Assembly (NCBI RefSeq): GCF_025200925.1
Contig: NZ_CP104174.1
Location: forward strand, 5,332,001-5,396,000
Length of the DNA stretch: 64,000 nt
Direction: 5' to 3'
Origin: Bradyrhizobium sp. CB1015
Lineage (GTDB): Bacteria; Pseudomonadota; Alphaproteobacteria; Rhizobiales; Xanthobacteraceae
Part shown: positions 1-15,414 of the stretch, in pieces
Layout: each line of letters starts with the position of its first letter
Numbering within the stretch: position 1 is the first letter of the stretch
Position numbers and translations under genes: made by a program
The notes under the pieces: generated by a model
Database searches by the model: none
Told to the model about the DNA's origin: nothing
What the model saw: only the letters and a program-made list of their open reading frames with translations

Positions 1-1
1 C

Positions 2-1726
<1,725 letters not shown>

Positions 1727-1728
1727 AA

Positions 1729-2721
1729 TTGGGCGGCCACGACCACCACTGTCATCACGACCATGATCATGCGGGCCACTCGCATGCGCATGGCCACGAT
1801 CATGGTCACGGGCACGATCATGGTCATGGGCACGGCCATGTCCACGCGCCCGCCAATTTCGGCAAGGCGTTCGCGCTCGGCATTACGCTCAACACCGCGC
1901 TCGTCGTGGCCGAGGCGGTTTACGGCTATATCGGCAACTCTACCGCCCTGCTCGCCGATGCCGGCCATAACCTGTCCGACGTGCTCGGCCTCGTCATTGC
2001 CTGGGGCGCCTCGATCGCAGCCCGCCGCGCGCCCAGCGGCCGCTTCACCTACGGTTTTCGCGCCTCCACCATCCTGGCGGCGCTGGCCAATGCGGTGTTC
2101 CTGCTGGTCGCAACCGGCGCCATCGGCTGGGAAGCGATCCTGCGCTTGCAACAGCCCGAGCCGGTCGCCGGCATCACGGTGATGGTGGTCGCCGGCATCG
2201 GCATCCTCATCAACGGTTTTACCGCCCTGCTGTTTGCGAGCGGCCGCAAGGACGACATCAACATCGAAGGCGCGTATCTGCACATGGCGGCCGACGCCGC
2301 GGTCTCGCTCGGCGTCGTAGTGTCTGCGGCGCTGATCATCTGGACCGGCTGGCTCTGGCTCGATCCCCTCACCAGCCTCGTCATCTGCGCCACGATCCTC
2401 TGGAGCACGACCAGCCTCTTGCGCAGCTCCATCGACATGTCGATGGCGGCTGCGCCCAAGGGCACCGACCTTGCCGCAATCAGGGCGTTCCTGCTGGCGC
2501 GGCCGGGCGTCTCAGGGATTCACGATCTCCATGTCTGGCCGATCTCGACCACCGAGACGGCGCTGACCTGCCATCTCGTGATGCCGGCAGGCAGCGACGA
2601 CGCATTCCTGATGCAGACGACGCAGCTGCTGAGGACGACATTCCGCATCGGCCACACCACGCTTCAGGTCGAGACGCATCCCGACAATGGCTGCGCGCTC
2701 GCGCCGGATGATGTGGTGTAG
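1729..2721 (+). CDS. Cation diffusion facilitator (CDF) family metal exporter with His-rich N-terminus
   Basis: A 330-residue ZitB/CzcD-type inner-membrane exporter that exchanges Zn2+ (or Co2+/Cd2+) for protons. The first 39 residues contain 19 histidines, mostly as HG/HD repeats, a cytoplasmic metal-sensing or metal-loading tail. Six membrane segments follow. The metal site is visible as LADAGHNLSD in TM2 and HMAADAAVS in TM5. The C-terminal domain (about 240-330) has the CDF cytoplasmic fold with HDLHVWPIS. The start is a TTG two bases after the stop of the RND pump, which implies translational coupling. A shorter ATG start would remove the His-rich tail, which looks too regular to be non-coding. 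Confidence 0.92.
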   Translation: MGGHDHHCHHDHDHAGHSHAHGHDHGHGHDHGHGHGHVHAPANFGKAFALGITLNTALVVAEAVYGYIGNSTALLADAGHNLSDVLGLVIAWGASIAARRAPSGRFTYGFRASTILAALANAVFLLVATGAIGWEAILRLQQPEPVAGITVMVVAGIGILINGFTALLFASGRKDDINIEGAYLHMAADAAVSLGVVVSAALIIWTGWLWLDPLTSLVICATILWSTTSLLRSSIDMSMAAAPKGTDLAAIRAFLLARPGVSGIHDLHVWPISTTETALTCHLVMPAGSDDAFLMQTTQLLRTTFRIGHTTLQVETHPDNGCALAPDDVV

Positions 2722-2729
2722 GACAGCGC

Positions 2730-3590
2730 CTACGCAGCCTTCGCCGTCACGATCCAGATCGCGCCCTGCAGCGCCACGCTTTGCCCCTTCAGGAACGGCG
2801 CGAGCGTTTCGCGGATCGAGGCCTTGGCGGCCTCGTACGTCTCCGGCGGATGGCCCTGGAGCGCGCGGCTGGCCGGGCCGATCTGCAGCGAGCCGTCCAC
2901 GGCCGCATCGAGGCCGCCGCCGATCGCGATATCCATCGCCAGATTGTGCGGCTCCATTGCCACGTCGACGAAGCCCGCGCCTTTGAGGATGCGCATCACG
3001 CGCTCCTCCGAGGCGAAGGCAAACGGGCCCGGCTCCTCCGGCCCGACCGGCGGCATCTTCGGCACGTGCTTGTAGACCGCCATCAGCGGCGCCATCATCC
3101 ACGGGTTTTCCTTCGGCTCGCGCCAGCAGGCGAAGGCGAGCCGGCCGGTCGGCTTCAGCGCCCGGCGCAGATTGGCGAAGGACGCGATCGGATCGGCGAA
3201 GAACATCACGCCGAAGCGTGAAGCGAGCACATCGAAGCTCGCCGGCTCGAACGGATAGACCGTCGCGTCCGCCAGCACGAAATCGAGCGGCAGACCCTTT
3301 GGCGCAAGCGCGCGCGCCTGCGACAGCATCGGCTCGGAGACGTCGAGGCCGAGCGCAAAGCCATCAGGCGCCACCGCCTTGGCGAACGCCAATGTCGTCG
3401 CGCCGGAGCCGCAGCCGACGTCGATCACGCGCTCGCCCGGTCTTGGTCCGGCGCGGTCGATCAGCACATCGGCGATGGGCCCGAGCAGCTTCTCCTGGAC
3501 CGCGTGGCGATCGGCCCAGCGCTGCCCGCTGGGGCCGTTCCAATAGGCGATCTGGTCGGCATTCTGCTCGTGCCCGCTCGGTGGTTGCAT
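2730..3590 (-). CDS. Class I SAM-dependent methyltransferase
   Basis: A 286-residue soluble protein of the UbiE/MenG-like methyltransferase superfamily. Motif I is clear as ERVIDVGCGSGATTLAFA (about residues 53-70), followed by an acidic residue at the end of the second strand (GLDVSEPML) and the motif around DVLASRFGVMFFADP. The C-terminal part (from about 190) is a helical cap that usually sets substrate choice. The substrate cannot be deduced. It converges on the CDF exporter gene with 8 bases between the stops. A GAGG ribosome-binding site lies just upstream of the ATG. Confidence 0.85.
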   Translation of the reverse strand: MQPPSGHEQNADQIAYWNGPSGQRWADRHAVQEKLLGPIADVLIDRAGPRPGERVIDVGCGSGATTLAFAKAVAPDGFALGLDVSEPMLSQARALAPKGLPLDFVLADATVYPFEPASFDVLASRFGVMFFADPIASFANLRRALKPTGRLAFACWREPKENPWMMAPLMAVYKHVPKMPPVGPEEPGPFAFASEERVMRILKGAGFVDVAMEPHNLAMDIAIGGGLDAAVDGSLQIGPASRALQGHPPETYEAAKASIRETLAPFLKGQSVALQGAIWIVTAKAA

Positions 3591-3715
3591 CGGGTTCCTC
3601 AGTCACTTTGACTGGCGGTGATATTGGAGGCCGGTCAAGCGGTCAAATGAGCCGGATCTGCGCTGTTGCCGCCCCTTGCTCCTCCCCCCGCCGGAGGGCT
3701 AAAGAGGGCGCCGTG

Positions 3716-3792
3716 GGGCGGTTAGCTCAGCTGGTTAGAGCATCTCGTTTACACCGAGAGGGTCCGCGGTTCGAATCCGTGACCGCCCACCA
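3716..3792 (+). tRNA. tRNA-Val (anticodon TAC)
   Basis: A complete 77-nt cloverleaf with encoded CCA. The acceptor stem GGGCGGT pairs with ACCGCCC, the D stem is GCTC/GAGC, the anticodon stem TCTCG/CGAGA encloses loop TTTACAC, and the T arm is CGCGG-TTCGAAT-CCGTG. The anticodon is TAC, decoding valine GTN codons. About 140 bases of non-coding sequence with short repeats follow before the next gene. Confidence 0.97.
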
Positions 3793-3933
3793 GCCTTCGC
3801 TCGCTTCGCGAGCTACGGCTCGGCAGGCCAGCACAGCAGGTCATGAGCGCGAAGCCAGCGAAGGCTGCCAGGCCGAAGCCCAAGGGGCGAAGGCGGGCTT
3901 TTCGCAGCGAGCTACGGCTAGGCAAGCCCGCTC

Positions 3934-4338
3934 TCAATCCTGCGGCCGCCCCGGCAGCAGGGGCACGGCGTCGATCCACACCGCCGCCGACTGGCACCAG
4001 ATCTGTCGCGTGGGCCGCAGCGCATCGCGCTGGCGGATCGAGCCCCAACGGATGCCCCAATCGTCGGCCTGATCGCCCTCGCCGCTGGTGAACAGCGGGG
4101 AACCGCAGTCGCCGCAAAAATGCTGGAAGCGCATCCGGCCGTTGTCACCGCGCTTGCCGTAGATTTTGGGCGTGCCGCGGGTCAGGCGGACATCGGCCTC
4201 GGTGCAGATGGCCGTCACGCGGAACGGCGAGCCGGTCAACGTCTGGCAATCGGTGCAGTGACAGACCGAGACTGCCTCCGGGTCGACCTCGGCCTCGAAG
4301 GTGATCTTGCCGCAATGGCATTGCCCGTCGACGTGCAT
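3934..4338 (-). CDS. GFA / CENP-V family zinc-binding protein
   Basis: A 134-residue protein of the GFA (glutathione-dependent formaldehyde-activating-like) family, a beta-sandwich zinc fold. Cysteine pairs are visible as QCHCGKITF near residue 7, VCHCTDC near 25 and HFCGDCGSPLF near 73, the usual structural and labile zinc sites. The family name comes from one bacterial member; most relatives have no proven activity, so no reaction is assigned. A strong GGAGGAGG ribosome-binding site precedes the ATG. It lies downstream of lon on the same strand but a hairpin terminator separates them. Confidence 0.85.
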   Translation of the reverse strand: MHVDGQCHCGKITFEAEVDPEAVSVCHCTDCQTLTGSPFRVTAICTEADVRLTRGTPKIYGKRGDNGRMRFQHFCGDCGSPLFTSGEGDQADDWGIRWGSIRQRDALRPTRQIWCQSAAVWIDAVPLLPGRPQD

Positions 4339-4361
4339 TGCCTCCTCCCCTGTCCCCCAAC

Positions 4362-4389
4362 AAAAACGACGCCCGAAGGCGCCGTTTTA
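4362..4389 (-). terminator. Rho-independent terminator after lon
   Basis: On the minus strand the sequence reads AAAACGGCGCC-TTCGG-GCGTCGTTTTTG, a GC-rich stem with a tetraloop-like turn and a T run, 22 bases past the lon stop codon. It should end the lon transcript before the GFA gene. Confidence 0.75.
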
Positions 4390-4410
4390 TCATCATTCCG
4401 AGCTGCGATC

Positions 4411-6834
<2,424 letters not shown>

Positions 6835-6999
6835 GGCCTTTTCCTTTTGCTTTGCCCCCTTGCACGCAGCCCGCTGATCATGCGCAACCGCCACAAGGTG
6901 CCGAGGTGATCCGCAGAACCGGTCGGTCCTACAAGTTGGACCGGCTCGCCGGAACGGAACTGAGGCGAATCTTGAAGAGAATTTTCGCTCGCCGCCGAC

Positions 7000-7031
7000 A
7001 TTAGGTGGCTATCGACCCGGGGGGTGTCAAG
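7000..7031 (-). promoter_or_regulatory. Candidate lon promoter
   Basis: On the minus strand CTTGACA lies about 19-20 bases before CCTAAT, some 165 bases upstream of the lon start. The CTTGAC element fits both the housekeeping and the alphaproteobacterial heat-shock (RpoH) -35 box, and lon is usually RpoH-controlled, but the spacing is longer than either consensus. Confidence 0.3.
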
Positions 7032-7153
7032 TCATTGAAAGACGCGCGCCATCAGGCGCTTACGCGCGCAATAAGCGACGCCACACCGGCTGCGGAAATA
7101 CCGTTCCGCAGCCCACCTTGAGGAGACAATTGGAGCGTTCCAGCGTCGTCAGA

Positions 7154-8425
<1,272 letters not shown>

Positions 8426-8846
8426 TCATGTCTCCGTCCGCGGTTCGATCCCGTTCCGCTCGATCGCTCCATTCCGACACGATGGTCGGCATGAAGCTTA
8501 AGTAGAGCAAATTCCGTACCAAAAAAGAGCCTACGCTTTACTACATCCCGTACGAATCACGGTCGCTCGATTCTCCGCGATCATAGCCGATCAATCGTAG
8601 CCAACCATGCTGTCACCCGACTATCAAGAATTCGCTAATCGGGGGTCGCCGGCTACCCGTGACAATACCGTGATTTCCGGACTTGGCACGGGCCAAAGTG
8701 ATCGAAATCACCCCGGCGTTGCGGGATTACCACGAAAAACAAGCACGAAAGCGGAACTTTCTGCTTGTCGCAGCGCGCAAAACCACGTTTTGCGACGCGC
8801 GCACCCCCGCGCCGACCGGAGGGATCGTCGTGACGCCCCAGTAGTG
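8426..8846. other. Intergenic region between clpX and clpP
   Basis: There is no credible gene in these 421 bases. The half near 8,500 is AT-richer and probably holds the clpX promoter. A hairpin is annotated separately at 8776-8794. Confidence 0.6.
8776..8794 (-). terminator. Hairpin downstream of clpP
   Basis: CGCAAAAC-cac-GTTTTGCG is a perfect 8-bp inverted repeat 53 bases past the clpP stop. It lacks a clean T run, so termination is only a suggestion. Confidence 0.35.
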
Positions 8847-9482
8847 CTACGGGGCCTTCGCCGGCACCGGCTCCTCGGCGCGCTTGTCGATCACCTTGTC
8901 GACCAGGCCGAACTCCTTGGCGTCGTTCGCGGTCAGGAACTTGTCGCGTTCCAACGCATCTTCGATCGACTTGTAGGTCTGGCCGGTGTGCTTGACGTAG
9001 ATCTCGTTGAGCCGCTTCTTCAGGTTCAGGATTTCCTGGGCGTGCAGCATGATGTCGGTGGCCTGGCCCTGGAAGCCGCCGGAGGGCTGGTGCACCATGA
9101 TGCGCGCGTTCGGCAGCGAGAAGCGCATGTCCTTCTCGCCGGCGGCGAGCAGCAGCGAGCCCATCGAAGCCGCCTGACCGGTGCACAGGGTCGAGACCGG
9201 CGGGCGGATGAACTGCATGGTGTCGTAGATCGCAAGGCCCGACGTCACCACGCCGCCCGGCGAGTTGATGTACATCGAGATTTCCTTCTTCGGATTTTCC
9301 GCTTCGAGGAACAACAGCTGCGCGACGATCAGCGTCGACATGCCGTCCTCGACCGGACCGGTCACGAAGATGATGCGCTCCTTCAACAGGCGCGAGAAAA
9401 TGTCGTAGGCGCGCTCGCCACGGTTGGTCTGCTCGACCACCATGGGCACGAGGTTCATGTAGGTTTCAACCGGATCGCGCAT
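8847..9482 (-). CDS. clpP: ClpP, proteolytic subunit of the Clp protease
   Basis: A 211-residue self-compartmentalising serine peptidase. The catalytic triad is visible as Ser106 in GQAASMGS, His131 in IMVHQPSGG and Asp180 in LERDKFL, all in canonical context. Fourteen subunits form the barrel that degrades substrates fed by ClpX or ClpA. The propeptide is short ([10 protein letters not shown]). It sits between tig and clpX in the conserved bacterial order tig-clpP-clpX-lon. The ribosome-binding site is AGGTGA just ahead of the ATG. Confidence 0.98.
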   Translation of the reverse strand: MRDPVETYMNLVPMVVEQTNRGERAYDIFSRLLKERIIFVTGPVEDGMSTLIVAQLLFLEAENPKKEISMYINSPGGVVTSGLAIYDTMQFIRPPVSTLCTGQAASMGSLLLAAGEKDMRFSLPNARIMVHQPSGGFQGQATDIMLHAQEILNLKKRLNEIYVKHTGQTYKSIEDALERDKFLTANDAKEFGLVDKVIDKRAEEPVPAKAP

Positions 9483-9855
9483 GAGTCACCTAGGGTTTCG
9501 GAGACGGACATCGCCGGGCCGACTTGCCAGTTTGGCCTGGATTTGCCGGAAGGCGAATGGACGTCCTGTGATGCAGGAACTTGGGTAAGAAGTAGAAGGC
9601 GTACCGACAGATATAGCCCAATTCGCTTCTGACAAGTGCGGAGCGCATTAAGGCTTAATCCGAGGGGCAGTTGAAGCTGATTCGGACAAAGAGGCCCAGC
9701 CGGCCATCCGGCTAGCTGGGCCTCTTCGCTGATCATCATTAATAGATGGCTGCCCTAGAACCCCGTTCCGCGGAATCTGAAGGGAGCGCCAGCTTCTGTT
9801 CTCGACGCGTTTTCGCGAACCGGTATCCACTTCGCTCGAAAACGCTCTAGCGCCT
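9483..9855. other. Intergenic region between clpP and tig
   Basis: These 373 bases contain no credible gene. They hold the tig terminator hairpin (9690-9727), a short repeat-like stretch near 9805-9850 ending GAAAACGCTCTAG that resembles dispersed repeats of this group, and presumably the clpP promoter. Confidence 0.6.
9690..9727 (-). terminator. Terminator after tig
   Basis: AGAGGCCCAGC and GCTGGGCCTCT form a perfect 11-bp inverted repeat around an inner CCGG-containing loop. On the minus strand the stem is followed by TTTGT. It lies about 130 bases after the tig stop. Confidence 0.65.
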
Positions 9856-11217
9856 TCAGGCTGCGGTCTTTTCCGCCTCGTCATCCTTGTAGAGGTCCTC
9901 GCGCGAGACCTTTTTCTCGGTCACGTTGGCGAGCTCCAGGATGAAGTCGACCACCTTGTCCTCATAGATCGGTGCACGAAGCTGAGCCAACGCCTGGGCG
10001 TTGTTGCGGTAAAAGTCCCAGACCTCCTTCTCGCGGCCGGGCATCGAGCGCGCGCGCTCGATCACGGCGCGGCCGACCTCGTCGTCGGTCACGGTGATCT
10101 TGTTCTTCTCGCCGATCTCGGAGAGCACAAGGCCAAGCCGCACGCGGCGATCGGCGATCTTGCGATACTCCTCCTTCGCCTTGTCCTCGGTGGTGTCCTC
10201 GTCGGCAAAGGTCTTGCCGGCAGAGTCCATCTCGGCCTTCACCGAGTTCCACATCAGATTGAACTCCTCGTCGACCAGCGAGGGCGGCGCCTCGAAGCGA
10301 TGCGCCTCGTCGAGGCGGTCGAGCAGCGCGCGCTTGACGCGCTGGCGCGTAGCCGTGGCGAACTCGGCGGTCAGCCGATCGCGTGCGGCCTCCTTCAGCT
10401 TGTCCAGCGATTCCAGGCCGAGCGACTTGGCGAACTCGTCGTCGATCGCGAGGTCCTGCGGCGCCTCGATCAGCGTCGCGGTGGTCTCGAACTCCGCCGG
10501 CTGGCCTGCGAGCTTGTCGTTCATGTAGTTCTTCGGGAACGACACTTTCAGCGTGCGCGTCTCACCCGCGCCGATGCCGATCAGCTGCTCCTCGAAGCCG
10601 GGAATGAAGGTATTGGAGCCGATGACGACCTGGATGCCCTCGCCGGTGCCGCCCTCGAAGACTTCGCCGTTGATGGTGCCCTTGAAATTGATGGTGATGC
10701 GGTCGCCGGACTCGGCCTTGGTGCCCTCGCCCTTGGCGGCATAGGTGCGGTTGGAATCGGCGATGCGCTTGATCGCCTCGTCGACGTCGGCGTCGGTGAC
10801 CTCTGCAACGGGCTTCTCGACCTGGAAGGTCTTGAAGTCGGCGAGCGCGATCGCCGGCACCACCTCGATCGCGACCGTGTAGGTCAGATCCGTCTTGCCG
10901 CTCAACAGCTCCTCGACGTCCTTCTGCTCCGTCGGCATGGTGATCTTCGGCTCGGTCGCCAGACGGAAGCCGCGCTCGGAGAACAGCTGCGTGTTGGTGT
11001 CGCGGATGGTCTGGTCGATGGTTTCGGCCATGACCGAGCGGCCATAGACCTTCTTCAGGTGCGAGACCGGCACCTTGCCCGGACGGAAGCCGTTGATGCG
11101 GACCTTGTCCTTGAGGTCGACGAGCTTGGCACCGGCCTTGGCGTCGAGATCAGACGCGGGAACGCTGATCTTGAACTCGTGCTTCAAACCTTCCGAGAGG
11201 GTTTCTGTGACCTGCAT
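9856..11217 (-). CDS. tig: Trigger factor, ribosome-associated chaperone / peptidyl-prolyl isomerase
   Basis: A 453-residue trigger factor. The N-terminal ribosome-docking domain carries the signature [17 protein letters not shown] (the L23-binding loop, about residue 40). An FKBP-type isomerase domain follows (about 155-240, [10 protein letters not shown] and [11 protein letters not shown]), then the helical C-terminal chaperone cradle (about 250-430) and an acidic-basic tail. It catches nascent chains as they leave the ribosome. The frame stays open upstream to 11433, but [15 protein letters not shown] at 11217 is the family N-terminus, and the upstream part overlaps the tRNA-Leu gene. It heads the tig-clpP-clpX-lon block. 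Confidence 0.97.
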   Translation of the reverse strand: MQVTETLSEGLKHEFKISVPASDLDAKAGAKLVDLKDKVRINGFRPGKVPVSHLKKVYGRSVMAETIDQTIRDTNTQLFSERGFRLATEPKITMPTEQKDVEELLSGKTDLTYTVAIEVVPAIALADFKTFQVEKPVAEVTDADVDEAIKRIADSNRTYAAKGEGTKAESGDRITINFKGTINGEVFEGGTGEGIQVVIGSNTFIPGFEEQLIGIGAGETRTLKVSFPKNYMNDKLAGQPAEFETTATLIEAPQDLAIDDEFAKSLGLESLDKLKEAARDRLTAEFATATRQRVKRALLDRLDEAHRFEAPPSLVDEEFNLMWNSVKAEMDSAGKTFADEDTTEDKAKEEYRKIADRRVRLGLVLSEIGEKNKITVTDDEVGRAVIERARSMPGREKEVWDFYRNNAQALAQLRAPIYEDKVVDFILELANVTEKKVSREDLYKDDEAEKTAA

Positions 11218-11391
11218 GGCGTCCAATCTTCTTTTCGTTCGGCCCCGGCACGTCGCGCGTCGGGACGCTGTCGTTAATCGATCCGGCGCGAGGCAAACGC
11301 CTCCACGCCGGTGGTTCATCGGACCCGCTCCAGGCGGACGATCATCCGCGCGGAAGCAGGCCTCGTAATCCGTGCAAACGCGATAAGCGCT

Positions 11392-11476
11392 TGGTGCGGG
11401 CGGAGGGACTCGAACCCCCACAACTTTCGTCACCGGAACCTAAATCCGGCGCGTCTACCAGTTCCGCCACGCCCGC
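11392..11476 (-). tRNA. tRNA-Leu (anticodon TAG)
   Basis: An 85-nt class II tRNA with encoded CCA. The acceptor stem is GCGGGCG/CGCCCGC, the anticodon stem CCGGA/TCCGG encloses TTTAGGT (anticodon TAG, reading CTA codons), the long variable arm is TGACGAAAGTTGT and the T arm contains GGTTCGAGTCC. It lies directly upstream of tig on the same strand. Confidence 0.96.
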
Positions 11477-11630
11477 GTGAATTTGCATCAAGACCGGCCG
11501 CGATGCCGCGGGCGGCCGGGCTTATAGCATGCGCCTGACTGTTCGCAGCAAAAAAATGGCCTGATGGAGGCAAGCTTCAAATAGGCACGATGGCTGGACT
11601 TATCCAGCACGGCGTGGTCCGGATCGTGCC

Positions 11631-12935
11631 ATGACAACGCGGATCTTTGCCCCACATCGGCGCGAGGTTTTGGCAGGCCTCGGAGCCTCGGCCGCCGGGC
11701 TGATCGTGGGCGGCGCGGGCCCGTCCGTGACGGCTCAGCTCGCGCTGCAGGCCAGGCCGGCAACGCTGGCCCTGAAATCGGGTCAGCCGGCTACACCGAT
11801 CTGGGAGCTTGCCGCCGTAAGCCATCTCAGGGACGTCCGTCTCAAGCGCTTTGACCGCTGCGAGGTGGTGTTCCGGAACGACCTGCCTGTGCCGCTTGCG
11901 CCGGTCTGGTACGGCCTCCACGGCCCGGCCGCTTCCGATCCCCTCCGGGGGCGAGCGCCGGCGGCGCCGGCTACGACAGAAATATCAAATATTTCAATAG
12001 CAAGCGCGGGAACCCTGCTGGCGGACTTCCGCCTCTTCGAGGGCAGCCTGAAGCAGCCCGCGCGCCCGCTCCCGATCATTGCGACGGAGCTCAGCCACGT
12101 TGCTGTCGACCGTGACGAGGTCCTGGTGATCGAGGAATGGCGGCTGCGGCCGGATGGCACTGCAGTCCCTCCGGGCCAGGACCCGAAAGACACGACGCCG
12201 CTCTACACGATCAATGGCCAGACTTCATTCGAACTCTCAGCCTTGGGCAATGAGCGGCTGCGGCTGCGCTTCATCAATGGCTCCCAACGCACTGTTCTGG
12301 CGATCAAATTGGAGAGCCACGAGGTTCGCGTGATGGCTTTGGACGGTCAGCCGGCCGAGCCGTTCCCCGCGCGCAACGGCGCGTTGGTGCTGGCCCCGGG
12401 TGCGCGGGCCGACGCCTTCGTGGATGCGGCCAGATCGGCCGCATTCCTGCTGCATGACGGCAAGGAGGCGCGCCCGGTGGGCAGCCTCAAGATATCAGGC
12501 CAATTGGAGCGACGTGTGCCGCTCTTCGAGCCGCAGCCCCTCCCGTCGAACGATCTCCCCGAAAAGCTCGATCTGAGAGGCGCCCTGCGGTTCGATGTCG
12601 CGCTCGGCGCTGCCGATTCCGGCTGGGCACGGCCCGCGACCTTCTCCACCGCCTCCGCCCCCGCCTTCCGCGCCAAGACCGGCCGCACGGTGGTGCTGGC
12701 CCTGCAGAACCCCGCGCCCGCTACGACCGTGTTTCACCTGCACGGCCACCCGTTCCGTTTGCTCGACAAGCTCGACGACGGCTGGAAGCCCTATTGGCTC
12801 GACACGCTCGCCATCGAGCCCGGCCAGACCCAGCGCATCGCATTCGCCGCAACCTCACCCGGACGCTGGCTGATCGAATCCGTCGTGACCGACTGGGCCG
12901 CGCCGCGCCTGGTGCGCTGGTATGGGGTGGAGTGA
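11631..12935 (+). CDS. Multicopper-oxidase-fold (cupredoxin) protein, Tat-exported, most copper ligands missing
   Basis: A 434-residue protein with a Tat-type signal peptide (HRREVLAGLGASAAGLI, about residues 9-25), so exported folded to the periplasm. Its domain order matches three-domain multicopper oxidases: an N-terminal cupredoxin (WYGLHGPAA where oxidases have HWHG), a middle domain (FINGSQRTVLAIKL) and a C-terminal domain with VFHLHGHPFRLL at about 371. The usual HxH of domain 1 and the C-terminal HCHxxxHxxxGM with the type 1 copper ligands are absent; the protein ends LVRWYGVE. Only one His-rich motif remains, so classical four-copper oxidase activity is doubtful. FtsP/SufI is a known copper-free, Tat-exported member of this fold and may be a better comparison. 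Its role here is unknown. Confidence 0.8.
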   Translation: MTTRIFAPHRREVLAGLGASAAGLIVGGAGPSVTAQLALQARPATLALKSGQPATPIWELAAVSHLRDVRLKRFDRCEVVFRNDLPVPLAPVWYGLHGPAASDPLRGRAPAAPATTEISNISIASAGTLLADFRLFEGSLKQPARPLPIIATELSHVAVDRDEVLVIEEWRLRPDGTAVPPGQDPKDTTPLYTINGQTSFELSALGNERLRLRFINGSQRTVLAIKLESHEVRVMALDGQPAEPFPARNGALVLAPGARADAFVDAARSAAFLLHDGKEARPVGSLKISGQLERRVPLFEPQPLPSNDLPEKLDLRGALRFDVALGAADSGWARPATFSTASAPAFRAKTGRTVVLALQNPAPATTVFHLHGHPFRLLDKLDDGWKPYWLDTLAIEPGQTQRIAFAATSPGRWLIESVVTDWAAPRLVRWYGVE

Positions 12936-12941
12936 AGTTTT

Positions 12942-13026
12942 GTAGGATGGGTAGAGCGCAGCGAGACCCATCGTTCCCGCGCGGAGGTTTGAGATGATGG
13001 GTTTCGCTGCGCTCTACCCATCCTAC
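12942..13026. repeat. Long inverted repeat acting as convergent terminator
   Basis: GTAGGATGGGTAGAGCGCAG... at 12942-12972 is matched by its inverse ending CTACCCATCCTAC at 12996-13026, giving arms of about 31 bases with few mismatches. It lies between two convergent genes. The motif GGGTAGAGCG..GACCCATC is one I recognise as a dispersed repeat in Bradyrhizobium genomes. Confidence 0.75.
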
Positions 13027-13044
13027 CCGCCTTAGCGAACAGCT

Positions 13045-14544
13045 TCAGTACTCCATCCCCAGCGCATCATAGATCCGCCGGTGCACGGCCGGCAGAGTCT
13101 CGGTCAGATCCTCCGCGATGAGGCCCGGCCCGGCCTCGCTTGCCGCCTCGCCATGCATCCAGACGCCGATGCTGGCGGCCTCGAACGCCGGCACGCCCTG
13201 CGCCAGGAGCCCGGCGATGATCCCGGACAGGACGTCGCCGGCGCCGGCCGTGGCGAGCCAGGGTGGTGCGTTGGCGGCGATGGTGGCGCGGCCATCGGGG
13301 GCGGCGATTGTGGTGTCCGGGCCCTTCAGCAGCACGACGGCGCCGGAGCGCTCGGCGGCGGCGCGGACGCGCTCGAGCTTGGAGCGGCCGGGATGCTTGT
13401 TGCTGAGGTCGGAGAACAGGCGCGGAAACTCGCCTTCGTGCGGGGTCAGCACCACCGCATTGTCCTGCGAGGACTTGATCGACTCGAACAGGCGCTCGGG
13501 GATTGCGGCAAAGCTGGTCAGCGCATCCGCATCGAGCACCAGATGCCGCTGCGCGTTCAGCGCTGTGTGGACCATGTCGCAGGTGCGTTCGCCGACGCCA
13601 GCACCGGGGCCGATGATGCAGGTGTTATAGCGCTTGTCGCCGAGCAGTTCGCCGAACTCGATCGCGCTGTCGACGGGGCGAACCATCACCGCGGCGAGCG
13701 CGCTCGCATTGATCGCGAGCGCATCGCGCGGTGTCGCGAGCGTCACCAGCCCGGCGCCGGCCCGTAACGCGCCGCGCGCGGCGAGCCGCGCCGCGCCGGT
13801 CGCGGCCGCATCGCCGGAGACCGCCAGCACGTGCCCTCGCGCGTATTTGTGGCCGTCGATGCGCGGGACCGGGAACGCCGCGCCCCAGACATCGGGATCG
13901 TTTTCGAACGTGTGCGGCGCGATCTCGTCCAGCACCTGCGCATCGATGCCGATGTCGGCGACGCGCACGCGGCCGCAATGCATGCGCCCGGGCAGCAGCA
14001 GATGCGCCGGCTTCTTGCGGAAGAAGGTGATGGTCTCGGTGGCATTCACCGCCGCCCCCATGACTGCCGCGCTGGTGCCGTTGATGCCGCTCGGCAAATC
14101 GACCGCCAGCACCGGGGCACCGTTGGCGTTGATCGCCTCGATCATGGCGCGCGCCTCGCCCTCGATGGAACGGCTGAGGCCGGCGCCGAACAGCGCGTCG
14201 ATGATCAGCGCCGGTCTGCCGATCGCCTGCGGGTTGAACGGCAGCACCGGGTGCTTCCAGCCGCGCGCGGCGGAGGCGGCATCGCCCTGGAGCTGGTCGC
14301 GCTCGCACATCAGGATCACCGAGACCTCGCGCCCCTGCGCGGCGAGCTCGGCGGCGGCGACGAAACCGTCCCCGCCATTATTGCCGGGGCCGGCCACGAT
14401 CAGGATCGGCCCCTCCTCCACCAAGCCCTGGGCGGCCTCGGCGACCGCCTGGCCGGCGCTGAGCATCAGCTTGAAACCGGGCGTGCCGGCCGCGATGGCG
14501 AGCTGGTCGGCGCGCTGCATTTCGGCGTTGGTCAGAACTTCCAT
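13045..14544 (-). CDS. nnr: Bifunctional NAD(P)H-hydrate epimerase / ADP-dependent NAD(P)H-hydrate dehydratase
   Basis: A 499-residue fusion that repairs damaged NADHX and NADPHX. The N-terminal YjeF-type epimerase domain (about 1-215) shows VAGPGNNGGDGFVAA and AVDLPSGING. The C-terminal ribokinase-like dehydratase (about 230-495) shows VLTPHEGEFPRL and the active-site loop ATAGAGDVLSGIIAGLL, where relatives usually have GTGDVL; the Gly-Asp pair is kept. The start at 14544 (MEVLTNAEMQRAD) has AGGAAG just upstream; the longer frame to 14619 adds no family sequence. It is transcribed divergently from glnB. Confidence 0.93.
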   Translation of the reverse strand: MEVLTNAEMQRADQLAIAAGTPGFKLMLSAGQAVAEAAQGLVEEGPILIVAGPGNNGGDGFVAAAELAAQGREVSVILMCERDQLQGDAASAARGWKHPVLPFNPQAIGRPALIIDALFGAGLSRSIEGEARAMIEAINANGAPVLAVDLPSGINGTSAAVMGAAVNATETITFFRKKPAHLLLPGRMHCGRVRVADIGIDAQVLDEIAPHTFENDPDVWGAAFPVPRIDGHKYARGHVLAVSGDAAATGAARLAARGALRAGAGLVTLATPRDALAINASALAAVMVRPVDSAIEFGELLGDKRYNTCIIGPGAGVGERTCDMVHTALNAQRHLVLDADALTSFAAIPERLFESIKSSQDNAVVLTPHEGEFPRLFSDLSNKHPGRSKLERVRAAAERSGAVVLLKGPDTTIAAPDGRATIAANAPPWLATAGAGDVLSGIIAGLLAQGVPAFEAASIGVWMHGEAASEAGPGLIAEDLTETLPAVHRRIYDALGMEY

Positions 14545-15261
<717 letters not shown>

Positions 15262-15414
15262 GCCGGGTGCTATCCCGCATTTTGCGACACTCCGACAAGA
15301 AATAAGGCTGCTTCGGCGGCCTGATTTCGTTTGTGCGGTCGCGCGCGAACTCGCCAAAAGCGAGAACAATCTTGCTCACCTGGAAACCGACCCGCAGAGC
15401 CATAAGGGGTATGC

